From Actinopolyspora alba (GTDB lineage: Bacteria; Actinomycetota; Actinomycetes; Mycobacteriales; Pseudonocardiaceae), in assembly GCF_900112765.1 (NCBI RefSeq), contig NZ_FOMZ01000019.1, forward strand, positions 1-64,000: a DNA stretch of 64,000 bases. The letters run 5' to 3'. Each line of letters starts with the position of its first letter. The stretch's first letter is position 1. The translations under genes were made by a program, and so were the position numbers. Of this stretch, positions 25,094 to 33,707 are shown in pieces. The notes under the pieces were generated by a model. That model saw only the letters and a list, made by a program, of their open reading frames with translations. It ran no database searches and was not told the origin of the DNA.

Positions 25094-25153
25094 ACCGTAA
25101 CGACCCGCCGGACGGCTCGGTTCTGGATTCCCGGGAAACCGGTTAGGCCGCGG

Positions 25154-25909
25154 TCAGCGGTTGTCGGTGTCCCAGCTGAACACCCGGGTGGCGAGCGCGG
25201 TGAGCACCGCCGCGAAACCGAGCATGAGCAGCCAGCTCGACCAGGCCGAGTACTGCGCGGGGAAACCGGCGATCGTGTGCCGGAAGGTGTCGACCAGTCG
25301 TGCGGGTGGGAGCCAGCCGAGCACGTCCCGCACTCCCTCGGGCATGGTGCGCAACGGCAGCACGGCGCCCCCGAGGAAAGACATCAGGACCAGCACCAGG
25401 CTCAGCGTGTTGTTGGCGGCTTCCACGCTGGGCAGCACCGCCGCGAGCACGAATCCGAACGAGAGGAAGAACGCCACGCCGGACACGGCCGAGACGAGCA
25501 GCACGGGTATCCCGGCGATCGTGACGTAGTCGAAGGCGGTCGCGAACGCGACGACCAGCACGACGTAGCCCAGCGCGACGAGCGCGCGAACGGGCACCAG
25601 CGAGAGCAGGAAGGTGATCTTGCGCAGTGGCGTGGTGCTCAGCAACCGCAGCGTCCCGCGCTGCCGCAGGTCCACTGTGGGCGAAACGGTTCCCAGGAAA
25701 GCCATGGAGCCGAGCATGAAGAACAGCGCCGTCGGCAGGAGCATCCTGATCGCGTCCGACTCGCTGGAGCGGTTGACGAAGTGGCCCACGGCGAGGAACA
25801 GCGCCAGGAAGAACAACGGCATCCCGATCGCCGCGAACGCGGTCTTGCGGTCTCTGATCAGTTCGCGGGCGTTGGCCAACGCCAGCGTGCGGAAACTGTT
25901 GCCGGTCAT
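25154..25909 (-). CDS. ABC-2 type transporter permease
   Basis: The 251-residue protein has six membrane helices in the ABC-2 permease pattern. An N-terminal amphipathic segment (RTLALANARELIRDRKTA) is followed by the first helix AIGMPLFFLALFLAVGHF, and the segment GGAVLPLRTMPEGVRDVLGW precedes the last helices. It lies six bases after the ATPase gene and forms its membrane partner. The system probably exports a drug, lipid or peptide; the substrate is not evident. It is the last gene of a four-gene operon. Confidence 0.85.
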   Translation of the reverse strand: MTGNSFRTLALANARELIRDRKTAFAAIGMPLFFLALFLAVGHFVNRSSESDAIRMLLPTALFFMLGSMAFLGTVSPTVDLRQRGTLRLLSTTPLRKITFLLSLVPVRALVALGYVVLVVAFATAFDYVTIAGIPVLLVSAVSGVAFFLSFGFVLAAVLPSVEAANNTLSLVLVLMSFLGGAVLPLRTMPEGVRDVLGWLPPARLVDTFRHTIAGFPAQYSAWSSWLLMLGFAAVLTALATRVFSWDTDNR

Positions 25910-25915
25910 CGGGAG

Positions 25916-26875
25916 TCAACCGTCCTTCTCGTCGTCCAGGGTTCGTCCCGTCAGCACGCGGAACACGCTGTCCAGACCGCCCGTGCGCCGGACCAGGTTC
26001 TGCGGTACGGGAGTCATCGACATCAGCTCGGTGGTGACCTCGTCGGCGCGGGAGGTGTGCACGAGCACCCGGTTGCCGTGCAGTTCGGTCTCCTCGACAC
26101 CGGGTATCGCTCGAACGGCCTCGATGTCGGGGGCTCCGGCGCGGCGGAAACTGACGACGTCGTGCGGGGCGTGCTCGATGACCAGCTCGGCCGGGGCGCC
26201 GCAGGCGACGACCTTTCCACTGTCGACGACGGCCACGCGGTCGCAGAGGGACTCGGCTTCCTCCATGGAGTGCGTGGACAGCAGCGCGGTCCCGCCGCGG
26301 TCGCGGTAGGCGAGCAGCACGTCCCAGAGATCGGCCCGGGCGTTCGGGTCGAGTCCGGTCGAGGGCTCGTCGAGCACGATCAGTTCGGGCCTGCTTATCA
26401 GGGCCGTGGCGACCAGCAGTCGCCGCTCCTGACCGCCGGAGAGCTTGTGCACCCGGTGGTCCGCCGAGGCGGTGAGTCCGACGCGCTCGATCACCGAGTC
26501 CGGTTCCTCCGGATTCTCGTGGAACGAGGCCCAGAGGCGCAGCGTCTCGCGGACGGTGAGGTTCGGGAACAGCTCGGCCTGCTGCGGCTGCACGGCCACC
26601 AGCCGCCGGAGCCGTTCACGATCGTTCGACGGGTCCGAACCGAGCACTTCGACGGTTCCCGAGCTGCGCTCGCGCAGCCCCACGAGGATCTCCAGCATCG
26701 TGCTCTTGCCCGCCCCGTTGGGGCCGAGCACCCCGAACAGTTCGCCGGAACGGACCTCCAGGTCCAGTCCGTCGACGGCGAGCACGGAACCGTAGTACTT
26801 GGTCAGGCCGTGCACGGATATCGAAGTCGTCGCCGCGTGCGGCGGGTGTTCCTCGGACACCTGCTCGGTCGTCAA
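25916..26875 (-). CDS. ABC-2 type transporter ATP-binding protein
   Basis: The 319-residue ATPase has Walker A GPNGAGKST, Q-loop VAVQPQQAELFPNLTV, signature LSGGQERR, Walker B ELIVLDEPSTGLDP and switch His in ALLSTHSMEEAESL. About 90 C-terminal residues form the DrrA-type extension. Translation starts at TTG 26875, whose TTGA overlaps the stop of the upstream regulator gene; GAGGAGGAG lies just before it. This coupling ties transporter output to its regulator. The system is likely for export or self-protection. Confidence 0.88.
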   Translation of the reverse strand: MTTEQVSEEHPPHAATTSISVHGLTKYYGSVLAVDGLDLEVRSGELFGVLGPNGAGKSTMLEILVGLRERSSGTVEVLGSDPSNDRERLRRLVAVQPQQAELFPNLTVRETLRLWASFHENPEEPDSVIERVGLTASADHRVHKLSGGQERRLLVATALISRPELIVLDEPSTGLDPNARADLWDVLLAYRDRGGTALLSTHSMEEAESLCDRVAVVDSGKVVACGAPAELVIEHAPHDVVSFRRAGAPDIEAVRAIPGVEETELHGNRVLVHTSRADEVTTELMSMTPVPQNLVRRTGGLDSVFRVLTGRTLDDEKDG

Positions 26876-27198
26876 GACCTCTCCTCCTCGGCGTGGTGGT
26901 CGACAATTCGGCGCAGGGCGGCAAGGTAGTCGTCGAAGGCCCGCCTGCCGTTCGCGGTGAGCGAGTACCACGTGCGCGGCCTGCGCAGCACGTGTCCCTT
27001 CACCGCCGTGATGTAGTCCGCCTCCTCGAGCGTGGCGAGGTGTTTGGCCAGCAGCGAGTCGCTGACTTCGATGCTGTCCCGCAGGAAGCGGAACTCCACC
27101 TGCTCGGCCTCGGCCAGCGCGGACACGATGGACAACCGCACCGGGGTGTGGATCAGCTGGTCGAGGGCGTGGCGCGGATGACTTCCCGACTCGCTCAT
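26872..27198 (-). CDS. Small winged-helix transcriptional regulator
   Basis: The 108-residue protein starts MSESGSHPRHALDQLIHTP and carries a winged helix: RLSIVSALAEAEQVEFRFL, recognition helix SDSLLAKHLATLEEADY, and wing ITAVKGHVLRRPRTWYSLT. It matches the DUF-type MarR/ArsR-like regulators (HTH_34) that control adjacent membrane-protein and ABC genes. The ATG overlaps the upstream gene's stop by four bases. A perfect 7-3-7 palindrome upstream of the operon (27654-27670) is its likely operator. The longer open frame to 27432 is not supported. Confidence 0.85.
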   Translation of the reverse strand: MSESGSHPRHALDQLIHTPVRLSIVSALAEAEQVEFRFLRDSIEVSDSLLAKHLATLEEADYITAVKGHVLRRPRTWYSLTANGRRAFDDYLAALRRIVDHHAEEERS

Positions 27199-27617
27199 CG
27201 ACGTAGCACCCACCATGCGGCCGACCAGCACGGCAGTGCGGGCAGCAGTGCGAGCAGGCACTGCCACAGCGGTTCGTCGTCCAACCAGGTGCTGGTGATG
27301 ACGCTGGTGAGAATCACCAACGCCGCGTAGGCGATCGTGACGGCACGGGTGATGCGCGGGGTTTCCCGGCTCACCACCCGTTGCCGGTTCACGTACCAGA
27401 ACAGTCCGGCGATGCAGGCCGCGTACAACCACGCGAACGCGGCGGCGATCCAGCCCTGGGCCAGCGCCTGGCCTGCGAAGAAAACGGTCGTGACGAGCCC
27501 GAGCAGGATCAGCATGTAACCGAACCAGCGGGATCCGTCACGAGCGAGCTCGCTCATGCGCCCCGCCCGTCCGAGCGCTTCGTCCGGGGGCATCTCGTGC
27601 GATGAGCTCTTGTCCAC
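27195..27617 (-). CDS. Four-helix membrane protein, unknown function
   Basis: The protein of about 140 residues has a hydrophilic N-terminus and four membrane helices (GYMLILLGLVTTVFFAG, AFAWLYAACIAGLFWYV, AVTIAYAALVILTSVIT, LLALLPALPCWSAAWWVL). It is first in an operon with a winged-helix regulator and an ABC-2 exporter, an arrangement common in actinomycetes. The role of this partner is unknown. The GTG at 27617 fits the GGAGGA site best; GTG 27635 and ATG 27623 are alternatives. Confidence 0.7.
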   Translation of the reverse strand: MDKSSSHEMPPDEALGRAGRMSELARDGSRWFGYMLILLGLVTTVFFAGQALAQGWIAAAFAWLYAACIAGLFWYVNRQRVVSRETPRITRAVTIAYAALVILTSVITSTWLDDEPLWQCLLALLPALPCWSAAWWVLRR

Positions 27618-27653
27618 TGCCATTCCTCCGTTCACTTGAACAGGAGGCTAGTA

Positions 27654-27670
27654 CTTGAATGCTATTCAAG
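27654..27670. promoter_or_regulatory. Candidate operator of the 26.9-27.6 kb operon
   Basis: CTTGAAT-GCT-ATTCAAG is a perfect inverted repeat 37 bases upstream of the first gene. A related imperfect half-set, TTCACTTGAA, lies at 27631-27640. The AT-rich symmetry and position suit binding by the small winged-helix protein encoded in the operon. Confidence 0.6.
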
Positions 27671-27752
27671 CAAACCGTCCGTGACGAAGGTGCGGCAGCG
27701 CGGTGGCGGATTCCGCTTCGAGCGGCGGCTCTCAGCTCGAACCGGCCGACTC

Positions 27753-29090
27753 TCAGCTCGAACCGGCCGATTCTCGGCTCGAGTTCGGCAGTCGGAAGGT
27801 TCGATCGGCCTCGAACGGCCCGTGCACCGCCAGCGCACGCGGCCGGTTCAGCACGTCGGCGGCGACCTCGCGGACGCTGTCCTGATCGACGGCGTCCACC
27901 AGCGCCAGCGCCCGGTCGATGTCGATGACGTCCCCGTCCAGCAGTCCGCGGCCGATCTTGGTCATCCTGGCGTTGGCCGTGTCGCTGCCGAGCACGAGAA
28001 CCGCTCTGAGCTGCGCCTTGCCCACGGCGAGCTCCTCGTCGGTTATGCCGTTGGCGGCCACCTCGTCGAAGTTCTCGGCCAGCACCGCTATCAGCTCGTC
28101 GACGTGTTCCGGCGCGGTCGCCGCGAACGCACCGAACAGGCCGGTGTCCGCGTAGTGCGCGCCGGAGGTCGAGACCGTGTAGCACAGGCCGCGCTGTTCC
28201 CGAACCCGCTGGAACAGTCGGGAGGAGAGCCCGCCGCCGAGTGCGCAGCTGAGAACACCGAGCGCGAACCGCCGTTCGTCGGTGTTGGTCAGGCTCGAGC
28301 AACCGAGGACGACGCTCGCCTGCTGTGATTCCCGCTGCCGCACCAGCACCCCGGGTCGTTCCGGGTACACGCCCGCAAGGGCGCGTTCGGCGGCGGGCTC
28401 GGCGGGTTTCTCGCACCAGTCACCGAAGGTCTCGGCCACCCGAGAGGCGATCCGCTCGTGATCGACATTGCCCGCGACCGCGACCACCGCGTTCGACGGC
28501 GTGTAGCGCGCCCGGTAGAACTCCGCCACGTCGTCCCTGGACAGCGCGGCGATGGACTCGGCCGAGCCGAGCACCGGCCTGCCGAGCGACGAGTCGCCCC
28601 AGAGCGCGCGTTCGAAGGTGTCGCTGACCGACTGCGCCGGATTGTCGGCACGACGGGCCAGTTCACTGTGGATCACCTGGCGTTCGTTCTCGAAGGACCG
28701 CTCCTCGAGCGCGGCGGAAGTGACCATGTCACCGAGCAGCTCCAGGGCTGTCGGCGCGTCGGCGTCGTGCACCTGGGCGAAGTAGCAGGTCTGCTCCTTC
28801 ATGGTGACCGCATTGGACTGCCCGCCGACCGCGTCCATCGCCCTGGCTATGTCCAGCGCCCCACGGCGCTCGGTTCCCTTGAACAGCAGGTGTTCGAGGA
28901 AGTGGGTCGCACCGTTGACGCCCGCGCTCTCGTCCCGTGATCCGGTCCCGACCCACACACCGACGCTCGCGGCGCGAACCTCCGACACCTCTTCGGTGAC
29001 CACACGCAGCCCGGAGGGGAACAGCGTCCGACGCACCACCCCGGTTCCCCCGGAGCCTTCCACCAGTATCTCGGTCGGGTGTGCACTCAT
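27753..29090 (-). CDS. M16-family zinc metallopeptidase
   Basis: The 445-residue protein starts MSAHPTEILVEG at 29090. The inverted zinc motif HxxEH is intact: H63, E66 and H67 in THFLEHLLFKG. The third ligand E143 lies in the helix VIHSELARRADNP. The two-domain M16 layout is complete (second half from about 240, with VREQRGLCYTVSTSGAHY). It resembles the mycobacterial PepR/mitochondrial processing peptidase type. However, it differs in usually conserved stretches (GGQSNAVT for GGELNAFT) and is not beside a polynucleotide phosphorylase gene, so it is probably a paralogue. It is divergent from a small-peptide gene. M16 enzymes such as PqqF and AlbF act in peptide maturation, so a leader-processing role is possible. 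Confidence 0.85.
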   Translation of the reverse strand: MSAHPTEILVEGSGGTGVVRRTLFPSGLRVVTEEVSEVRAASVGVWVGTGSRDESAGVNGATHFLEHLLFKGTERRGALDIARAMDAVGGQSNAVTMKEQTCYFAQVHDADAPTALELLGDMVTSAALEERSFENERQVIHSELARRADNPAQSVSDTFERALWGDSSLGRPVLGSAESIAALSRDDVAEFYRARYTPSNAVVAVAGNVDHERIASRVAETFGDWCEKPAEPAAERALAGVYPERPGVLVRQRESQQASVVLGCSSLTNTDERRFALGVLSCALGGGLSSRLFQRVREQRGLCYTVSTSGAHYADTGLFGAFAATAPEHVDELIAVLAENFDEVAANGITDEELAVGKAQLRAVLVLGSDTANARMTKIGRGLLDGDVIDIDRALALVDAVDQDSVREVAADVLNRPRALAVHGPFEADRTFRLPNSSRESAGSS

Positions 29091-29586
29091 CCCACGTCCT
29101 CGATTCGTCAACACGTTCACGACTTCCGGATCGCCGAACTCTGTCGGCGACCAACGAACCCTTTCCATGAAACACGAATCGGCCCGACGCCGAAACCAAG
29201 AAACAACTAACGGTAAACAGCGATTACACCTTGTGGATCTCCGGCCCGAAAATGCGACACGAAATCCACGACAAGTACTCTGCGAGATCGCTCGAACACG
29301 AAGGGTGTCAGCGGTCGAAAGCACAACCACAATTCTGACTGTGATGTACGACACTATGCCTTGTTCGCTATTGACAATGCGGTTATCTCTTCCCGGCGAG
29401 AGATAGGTCCTCGAGTATCCCGAAAAACAACACCGGCTGATCTAAATGTGAGCGAAACCGGGCACCATCGGGCTCCGCGGTGGACACGAGAGCTCACATA
29501 TCGGCATTTTGGTGGACGACAGTATCTTCCCGCTTCGCTAACTTGACTCGTGCAATTATCCGATTCCCAACAAAATGGGAGTGACT
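29091..29586. promoter_or_regulatory. Divergent regulatory region before the first small-peptide gene
   Basis: These 496 bases are richer in A/T than the neighbours and contain no supported gene. TTGACA at 29371-29376 is a good -35 element reading rightward. ATCTCT (29385-29390) and AGAGAT (29399-29404) form an inverted repeat in what would be the spacer to -10 region. That is where an activator or repressor, such as the cluster's LuxR-type protein, could bind. Confidence 0.45.
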
Positions 29587-29850
29587 ATGAACCGTATCGA
29601 GTCAGTCGCGAACGTCCAGCTGCCCGACGCGCACGACGGCGCGGTCAGGTCGTTGGACACCACCGGCTCCACCGCCCCCGTGCTCACGGCCGCGGCCATC
29701 ACCGCCGCGGCGGTCGTGTGCTTCGCGGCTGGTGTCGCGTCCGACGCGGTGGAGAGCGGCTCCGGTTCCTATGCCGCCTCCACCGGCCAGGACCCGACCG
29801 GCATGTCCAGCGGGGAGCTGCTGCAACGGCGTACCGCTCTGCTGGGCTGA
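29587..29850 (+). CDS. Putative RiPP precursor peptide 1
   Basis: The 87-residue peptide begins MNRIESVANVQLPDA. It has an acidic N-terminal half that could be a leader, and a hydrophobic Ala/Val-rich stretch at 31-56 (PVLTAAAITAAAVVCFAAG) with its only Cys at 45. A Ser/Gly-rich part and the C-terminal box GMSSGELLQRR (72-82) follow. ATG 29587 follows GGAG at the right distance; ATG 29575 is less likely. A related peptide is encoded at 36962, with the same MNRIE start, PVLTAA and GMSxGxL box. Between them lie maturation-type and export genes. A strong hairpin follows the gene, as is usual after highly expressed precursor genes. Product class and cleavage site are not known. Confidence 0.7.
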   Translation: MNRIESVANVQLPDAHDGAVRSLDTTGSTAPVLTAAAITAAAVVCFAAGVASDAVESGSGSYAASTGQDPTGMSSGELLQRRTALLG

Positions 29851-29859
29851 GTCGCCTTT

Positions 29860-29883
29860 CGGGGTACCCACCAGGGTACCCCG
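29860..29883 (+). terminator. Hairpin after precursor gene 1 (attenuator-like)
   Basis: CGGGGTACCC and GGGTACCCCG pair perfectly around ACCA, followed by TCTCTCCCC rather than a run of T. Lying between a precursor gene and its operon, it probably acts as a partial terminator that keeps enzyme levels below precursor level. Confidence 0.65.
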
Positions 29884-29940
29884 TCTCTCCCCTCCAGGAA
29901 CAGCACGACCCCCGGAACGGAACGAGCCGAAGGACCGACA

Positions 29941-30837
29941 TTGGTGCACGAACCCGGACACGAGGATGGCTTCGACGCGGAGGGGCTCGAGGCGACGCTG
30001 GAGAACGTCGAGCGGCTGACCGCGTTCGGCACCCTGATCTCCTCCCTGGAGTACCTGGCCGCGGGAAAGAGCTTCGCCGACGACGACCTGCTGAGCTGGG
30101 ACGTGGCACGAACCCGGCACAAGGCGCTCGCGGGAAGGGTCGGTGATCTGCTCACCCCGCTGATGAAGTCCCCCGGGATCAACGTGGTCTTCGCCGCACG
30201 CGCGGCCGGCTCGATCGTGCTGCTCGTACCGCGCGCACCGTCAGCGGCCAAAACGACCGCGACGGCGGTGCTGACGGCTTCGAACTACGCGCTCCACCTG
30301 CGGACCCCGTACGGATCGGACGGTTCGGAGCACATATCGATGATCACCTACACCTCGTTGCTCGCGAGCAGACTCGCCCGTTCCGACGAGCGCGCCCAGC
30401 AGGCCTGCATGCACTTCATCGCACTGCAGTCCTGCCTGTCCTACGGTGTCGCGGGTATCTCCAAACTGGTCTCGCCCGTCTGGCGCAACGGAACCGCCGT
30501 GCGCGACATCTTCCGCACCCACATGTACGGGCACAGCCGGGTCTACGAACTGCTCAAGAGCAAACCCTGGGCCGCTCGCCTGCTGGCCTGGGTGACCATC
30601 ACCGGCGAGACCGGCTTCCCGTTGGTACTGGTCGCGCCGAAGCCGGTGGCGCGCGGGATCCTCGCCTCCGGACTGAGCTTCCACGGCGGCAACGCGGTGT
30701 TCATGGGGCTGAACCGTTTCCTCTGGGCGTTTCTGGGGACCTACCCCGCGGTGGCTTACACCTCCAGGAATCTGGGGCCGATCCGCGGCCGCTCGAAATC
30801 ACGGCTCGTCGCCCGCCTGACCGGTTCCAAGAGGTGA
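29941..30837 (+). CDS. HTTM-type membrane protein
   Basis: The 298-residue protein has about four to five hydrophobic segments after a soluble N-terminal 80 residues: VVFAARAAGSIVLLVPRA, LQSCLSYGVAGISKLVSPVW, ITGETGFPLVLVAP and a C-terminal AFLGTYPAVAYT. The segment SYGVAGISKLVSPVWRNGTAVR resembles the HTTM (vitamin K-dependent carboxylase-like) domain found in SdpB of the Bacillus Sdp toxin system. Start is TTG 29941 or GTG 29944, behind AAGGA. It overlaps the ABC gene (GTGA). In context it would be a membrane factor for maturation of the small peptides. This is inferred from analogy. Confidence 0.7.
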   Translation: MVHEPGHEDGFDAEGLEATLENVERLTAFGTLISSLEYLAAGKSFADDDLLSWDVARTRHKALAGRVGDLLTPLMKSPGINVVFAARAAGSIVLLVPRAPSAAKTTATAVLTASNYALHLRTPYGSDGSEHISMITYTSLLASRLARSDERAQQACMHFIALQSCLSYGVAGISKLVSPVWRNGTAVRDIFRTHMYGHSRVYELLKSKPWAARLLAWVTITGETGFPLVLVAPKPVARGILASGLSFHGGNAVFMGLNRFLWAFLGTYPAVAYTSRNLGPIRGRSKSRLVARLTGSKR

Positions 30838-32681
30838 TCCCGTTGTCGGCCGAGCAAAGCGGAGCTTCGCTGCGAGTACGGGATCTGGTTCGTCCCTACC
30901 GCGGTATTCTGACCGTGGCGATCGCGCTCGGTGTCGTCGCCGCTCTCGCCTCACTGGCACAACCGATGGGGATCGGCTGGCTGGTCGACACCGTGGGACG
31001 GGACGGCGGGCTGTGGTCACCGATCGCGCTGCTGATCGGGTTGTTCTGCCTCGACGCGTTCGTCGGAGGACTGCAGAGCTACCTCGTCGGGCGCACCGGG
31101 GAATCGGTGGTGCGGGACGTCCGCTTCACCCTGACCGGGAGACTGCTGCGAGCCACCCGGCGCGAGCACGAGGAACGACCGAGCGGGGACCTGCACGCGC
31201 GGGTGGTCACCGACACCTCGCTGCTGAAGGCGGCCCTCACGCAGAGCCTGGCGACCATGGTGGTCAGCGCGCTGATGGTGCTCGGCGGCATCCTCATCAT
31301 GGTGGTGCTGGACCCGCTGCTGCTCGGCCTGACGCTGCTGTCGCTGTCGGTCGCGGCAGCGGTCACTTTTCTGCTCGCCAGGAGACTGCGCGGCGCGGCA
31401 CAACTCAACCGCGGCCGCGTTGGGGCCCTGGGTGCCGACCTGAACCGGGCGCTGTCCGCGATAACGACGATCAAGGTCTCCCGCGCCGAGGAGCGCGAGC
31501 AGCGACGCCTGGGAACCAGAATGGACGAGGCGTACCGCACCGGTCTCGGCGTGACGAAGTTGAACGCCATGCTGGCCCCCACGGTCAGCGTCGGGCTGCA
31601 GATCTCCTTCGCCGTGGTGTTCGCGGTCGGGATGAGCCGGGTCGCGACAGGGGGCATGAGCATCGCAGAGTTCACCAGTTTCGTGCTCTACCTGTTCTAC
31701 CTGATCACCCCGCTGGTGACCGTCTCGACCGCGCTGGGGCAGCTGCAGCAGGGACTGGCAGCGATCACGCGGCTGGACGAGGTGCTGCGGATCGGCCAGG
31801 AGGACGGGTCCGTGGCCGAGGGGTCCGTGGCCGAGAGCTCCGGCGGCGAGACCGGCACGGGCAACACCACCACCGGCGCGGGAACGCTGGCGAGGTTCGA
31901 GGACGTGCGGTTCGGCTACGGAACCGGCCCGGAAGTGCTGCACGGGATGACGTTCGACATACCGCGCAGCGGACTCACCGCCCTCGTCGGCCCCTCCGGT
32001 TCGGGGAAGTCCACGATCCTCACGCTGCTGACCAGGTTCGACCGCCCCGATTCGGGAACCGTCACACTGGACGGCACCGACGTCGGCGAGCTGGAGCTGC
32101 CCGAACTGCGCGGCCGGGTCGGCTACGTGCAGCAGGATCCCGCGATCCTCTCCGGAACCGTCGAGGAGAACATCCGCTACGCCAATCCGGACGCGAGCCG
32201 GGCGGAACTGGACGAGGCGGTTCGGCTGGCCGATCTGGAAGACGTGATCGCCGCGCTGCCGGACGGCATGAGCACCGAGGTGGGCCAGCACGGCAGCAAG
32301 CTCTCCGGCGGCCAGCGACAGCGCGTCGCGATCGCGAGGATGCTGCTCACGAACCCGGACATGCTGCTGCTGGACGAGGCCACGGCGCAGCTGGACTCCA
32401 ACTCCGAGAACGCGTTGCGCGACACCATCCACGGCATAGCCGAACACCGCGCCGTCGTGGCGATCGCCCACCGAATGTCCACAGTGATCGAGGCGGATCG
32501 GATTCTCGTGGTCGAGGGCGGCAGTATCCGCGCGCGGGGCACCCACGAGGAACTGCTGGCCACCGACGAGCTCTACCGGACGCTGGTCAGGACCGACATC
32601 TCCGACGAGGAGCGGCAGCGGGCCGATTCGTCGGCCGAAGAAACGGATACACCGCGGCTCATGAGTTCGAAAGGCGCGTGA
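30834..32681 (+). CDS. ABC exporter, fused membrane and ATPase domains
   Basis: The 615-residue half-transporter has six membrane helices in residues 20-310 and a nucleotide-binding domain from about 350. The latter carries Walker A GPSGSGKST, Q-loop GYVQQDPAIL, signature LSGGQRQR, Walker B MLLLDEATAQLD and switch His in AIAHRMS. There is no N-terminal C39 peptidase domain, so the leader must be removed by another enzyme. An acidic Gly/Ser/Thr linker at about 322-350 separates the domains. It sits inside the peptide cluster and is the obvious exporter. The start could also be TTG 30843. Confidence 0.9.
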   Translation: MIPLSAEQSGASLRVRDLVRPYRGILTVAIALGVVAALASLAQPMGIGWLVDTVGRDGGLWSPIALLIGLFCLDAFVGGLQSYLVGRTGESVVRDVRFTLTGRLLRATRREHEERPSGDLHARVVTDTSLLKAALTQSLATMVVSALMVLGGILIMVVLDPLLLGLTLLSLSVAAAVTFLLARRLRGAAQLNRGRVGALGADLNRALSAITTIKVSRAEEREQRRLGTRMDEAYRTGLGVTKLNAMLAPTVSVGLQISFAVVFAVGMSRVATGGMSIAEFTSFVLYLFYLITPLVTVSTALGQLQQGLAAITRLDEVLRIGQEDGSVAEGSVAESSGGETGTGNTTTGAGTLARFEDVRFGYGTGPEVLHGMTFDIPRSGLTALVGPSGSGKSTILTLLTRFDRPDSGTVTLDGTDVGELELPELRGRVGYVQQDPAILSGTVEENIRYANPDASRAELDEAVRLADLEDVIAALPDGMSTEVGQHGSKLSGGQRQRVAIARMLLTNPDMLLLDEATAQLDSNSENALRDTIHGIAEHRAVVAIAHRMSTVIEADRILVVEGGSIRARGTHEELLATDELYRTLVRTDISDEERQRADSSAEETDTPRLMSSKGA

Positions 32682-33707
32682 ATGGGCAAGTCATCAGCGA
32701 TGTGGGCGGGCGGAATCGGGCTGCTCGCCGGAATCGGCCTCGTGGGGGGAAGCTGCTACCAGGAGCTGATGCAACGCCGGGACCGCGAGTGGTCCCACCC
32801 TCCCGGCGAGCTCGTCGAGGTGAACGGGCATCTCCTTCACCTGCGCACCGAGGGCATGCGGGAACACGGCCCCACCGTCGTGTTCGAGAACGGCATGACC
32901 TGCCCCAGCCAGGAGTGGGAGTGGATCGCGCCGCGCATCGCCGAGCACACCGGGACGCTGCGCTACGACCGCCCCGGCAACGGCTTCAGCGATCCCACAC
33001 CCCACCCGCGCACAGCCGACCGGATGGTCGCCGAACTCGAAACCGCCATCGAGCTGTCCGGTGCACCGGGGCCGTACATCCTGGTCGGACATTCCTTCGG
33101 CGGCCTGCTCGTGCGGCACTTCGCCCACCGGAACCCGGGACGAACGGCGGGTGTGGTGCTGGTCGACGCGACGCACCCGGAGGAACTCGAACGTTCCCCG
33201 CGACAACAGCGCGGACTGCCGTGGCTCGAACAGACCATGTACACGTGGTGGGCCAAGGCACGGCTCGGCCTGCTGCGGCACAGCAGGATGGACAGCCCAC
33301 TGGACGAGCTCCCCTCGACAGCGGCCACCGCGGTCCGCGAGCGGATGAGCACTCCCGGAGCGTGGCGGGCGGCGCTGCGCGAGCTGCACGCCTGGCGGGA
33401 CTCGATACAGCACGAGACGAGAGGGCTGCCGCTGCCCGGCGGATGCGCGCTGTCGGTGGTGACCGCGGGCAAGCAGATCAGCAACGATCCCGTGCACGGT
33501 CAGCTGCAGCGCGACCTCGCCGAACTTTCCGAAGAATCCAGTCACACGGTCGTCGACGACGCCGACCACTACACGCTCGTGAGCTCGCCGGAGCACGCCG
33601 AGCGGGTGGTCCGGGTCATCGAGCTCATGGCGCGGGACAGCCGCGTGGGGTCGATCGACGGGCCGCCGGAACGAACCACAACCACCGCCGAGAGAAGTGA
33701 TCCGTGA
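32682..33707 (+). CDS. Membrane-anchored alpha/beta hydrolase
   Basis: The 341-residue protein has an N-terminal membrane helix (residues 5-24, MWAGGIGLLAGIGLVGGSC) and an alpha/beta-hydrolase domain. The nucleophile elbow is GHSFGGLL, the oxyanion region is VFENGMTCPSQEWEW, and the catalytic His lies in VVDDADHYTLV. It follows the ABC exporter directly and overlaps the next gene by four bases. A membrane-anchored hydrolase of this kind is one of the described components of linaridin maturation (CypH/LinH), as I recall; here it may act in modifying or cleaving the peptides. The role is inferred. Confidence 0.75.
   Translation: MGKSSAMWAGGIGLLAGIGLVGGSCYQELMQRRDREWSHPPGELVEVNGHLLHLRTEGMREHGPTVVFENGMTCPSQEWEWIAPRIAEHTGTLRYDRPGNGFSDPTPHPRTADRMVAELETAIELSGAPGPYILVGHSFGGLLVRHFAHRNPGRTAGVVLVDATHPEELERSPRQQRGLPWLEQTMYTWWAKARLGLLRHSRMDSPLDELPSTAATAVRERMSTPGAWRAALRELHAWRDSIQHETRGLPLPGGCALSVVTAGKQISNDPVHGQLQRDLAELSEESSHTVVDDADHYTLVSSPEHAERVVRVIELMARDSRVGSIDGPPERTTTTAERSDP

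Noticed and set aside
23792-26929. Very long forward open frame (1045 codons)
   Set aside because: Runs antisense through the AlgJ-like and ABC genes; low-complexity Arg/Gly/His product without domains.
29575-29586. Earlier ATG for precursor peptide 1
   Set aside because: The second ATG at 29587 has the ribosome site at proper spacing and aligns with the start of the second peptide.
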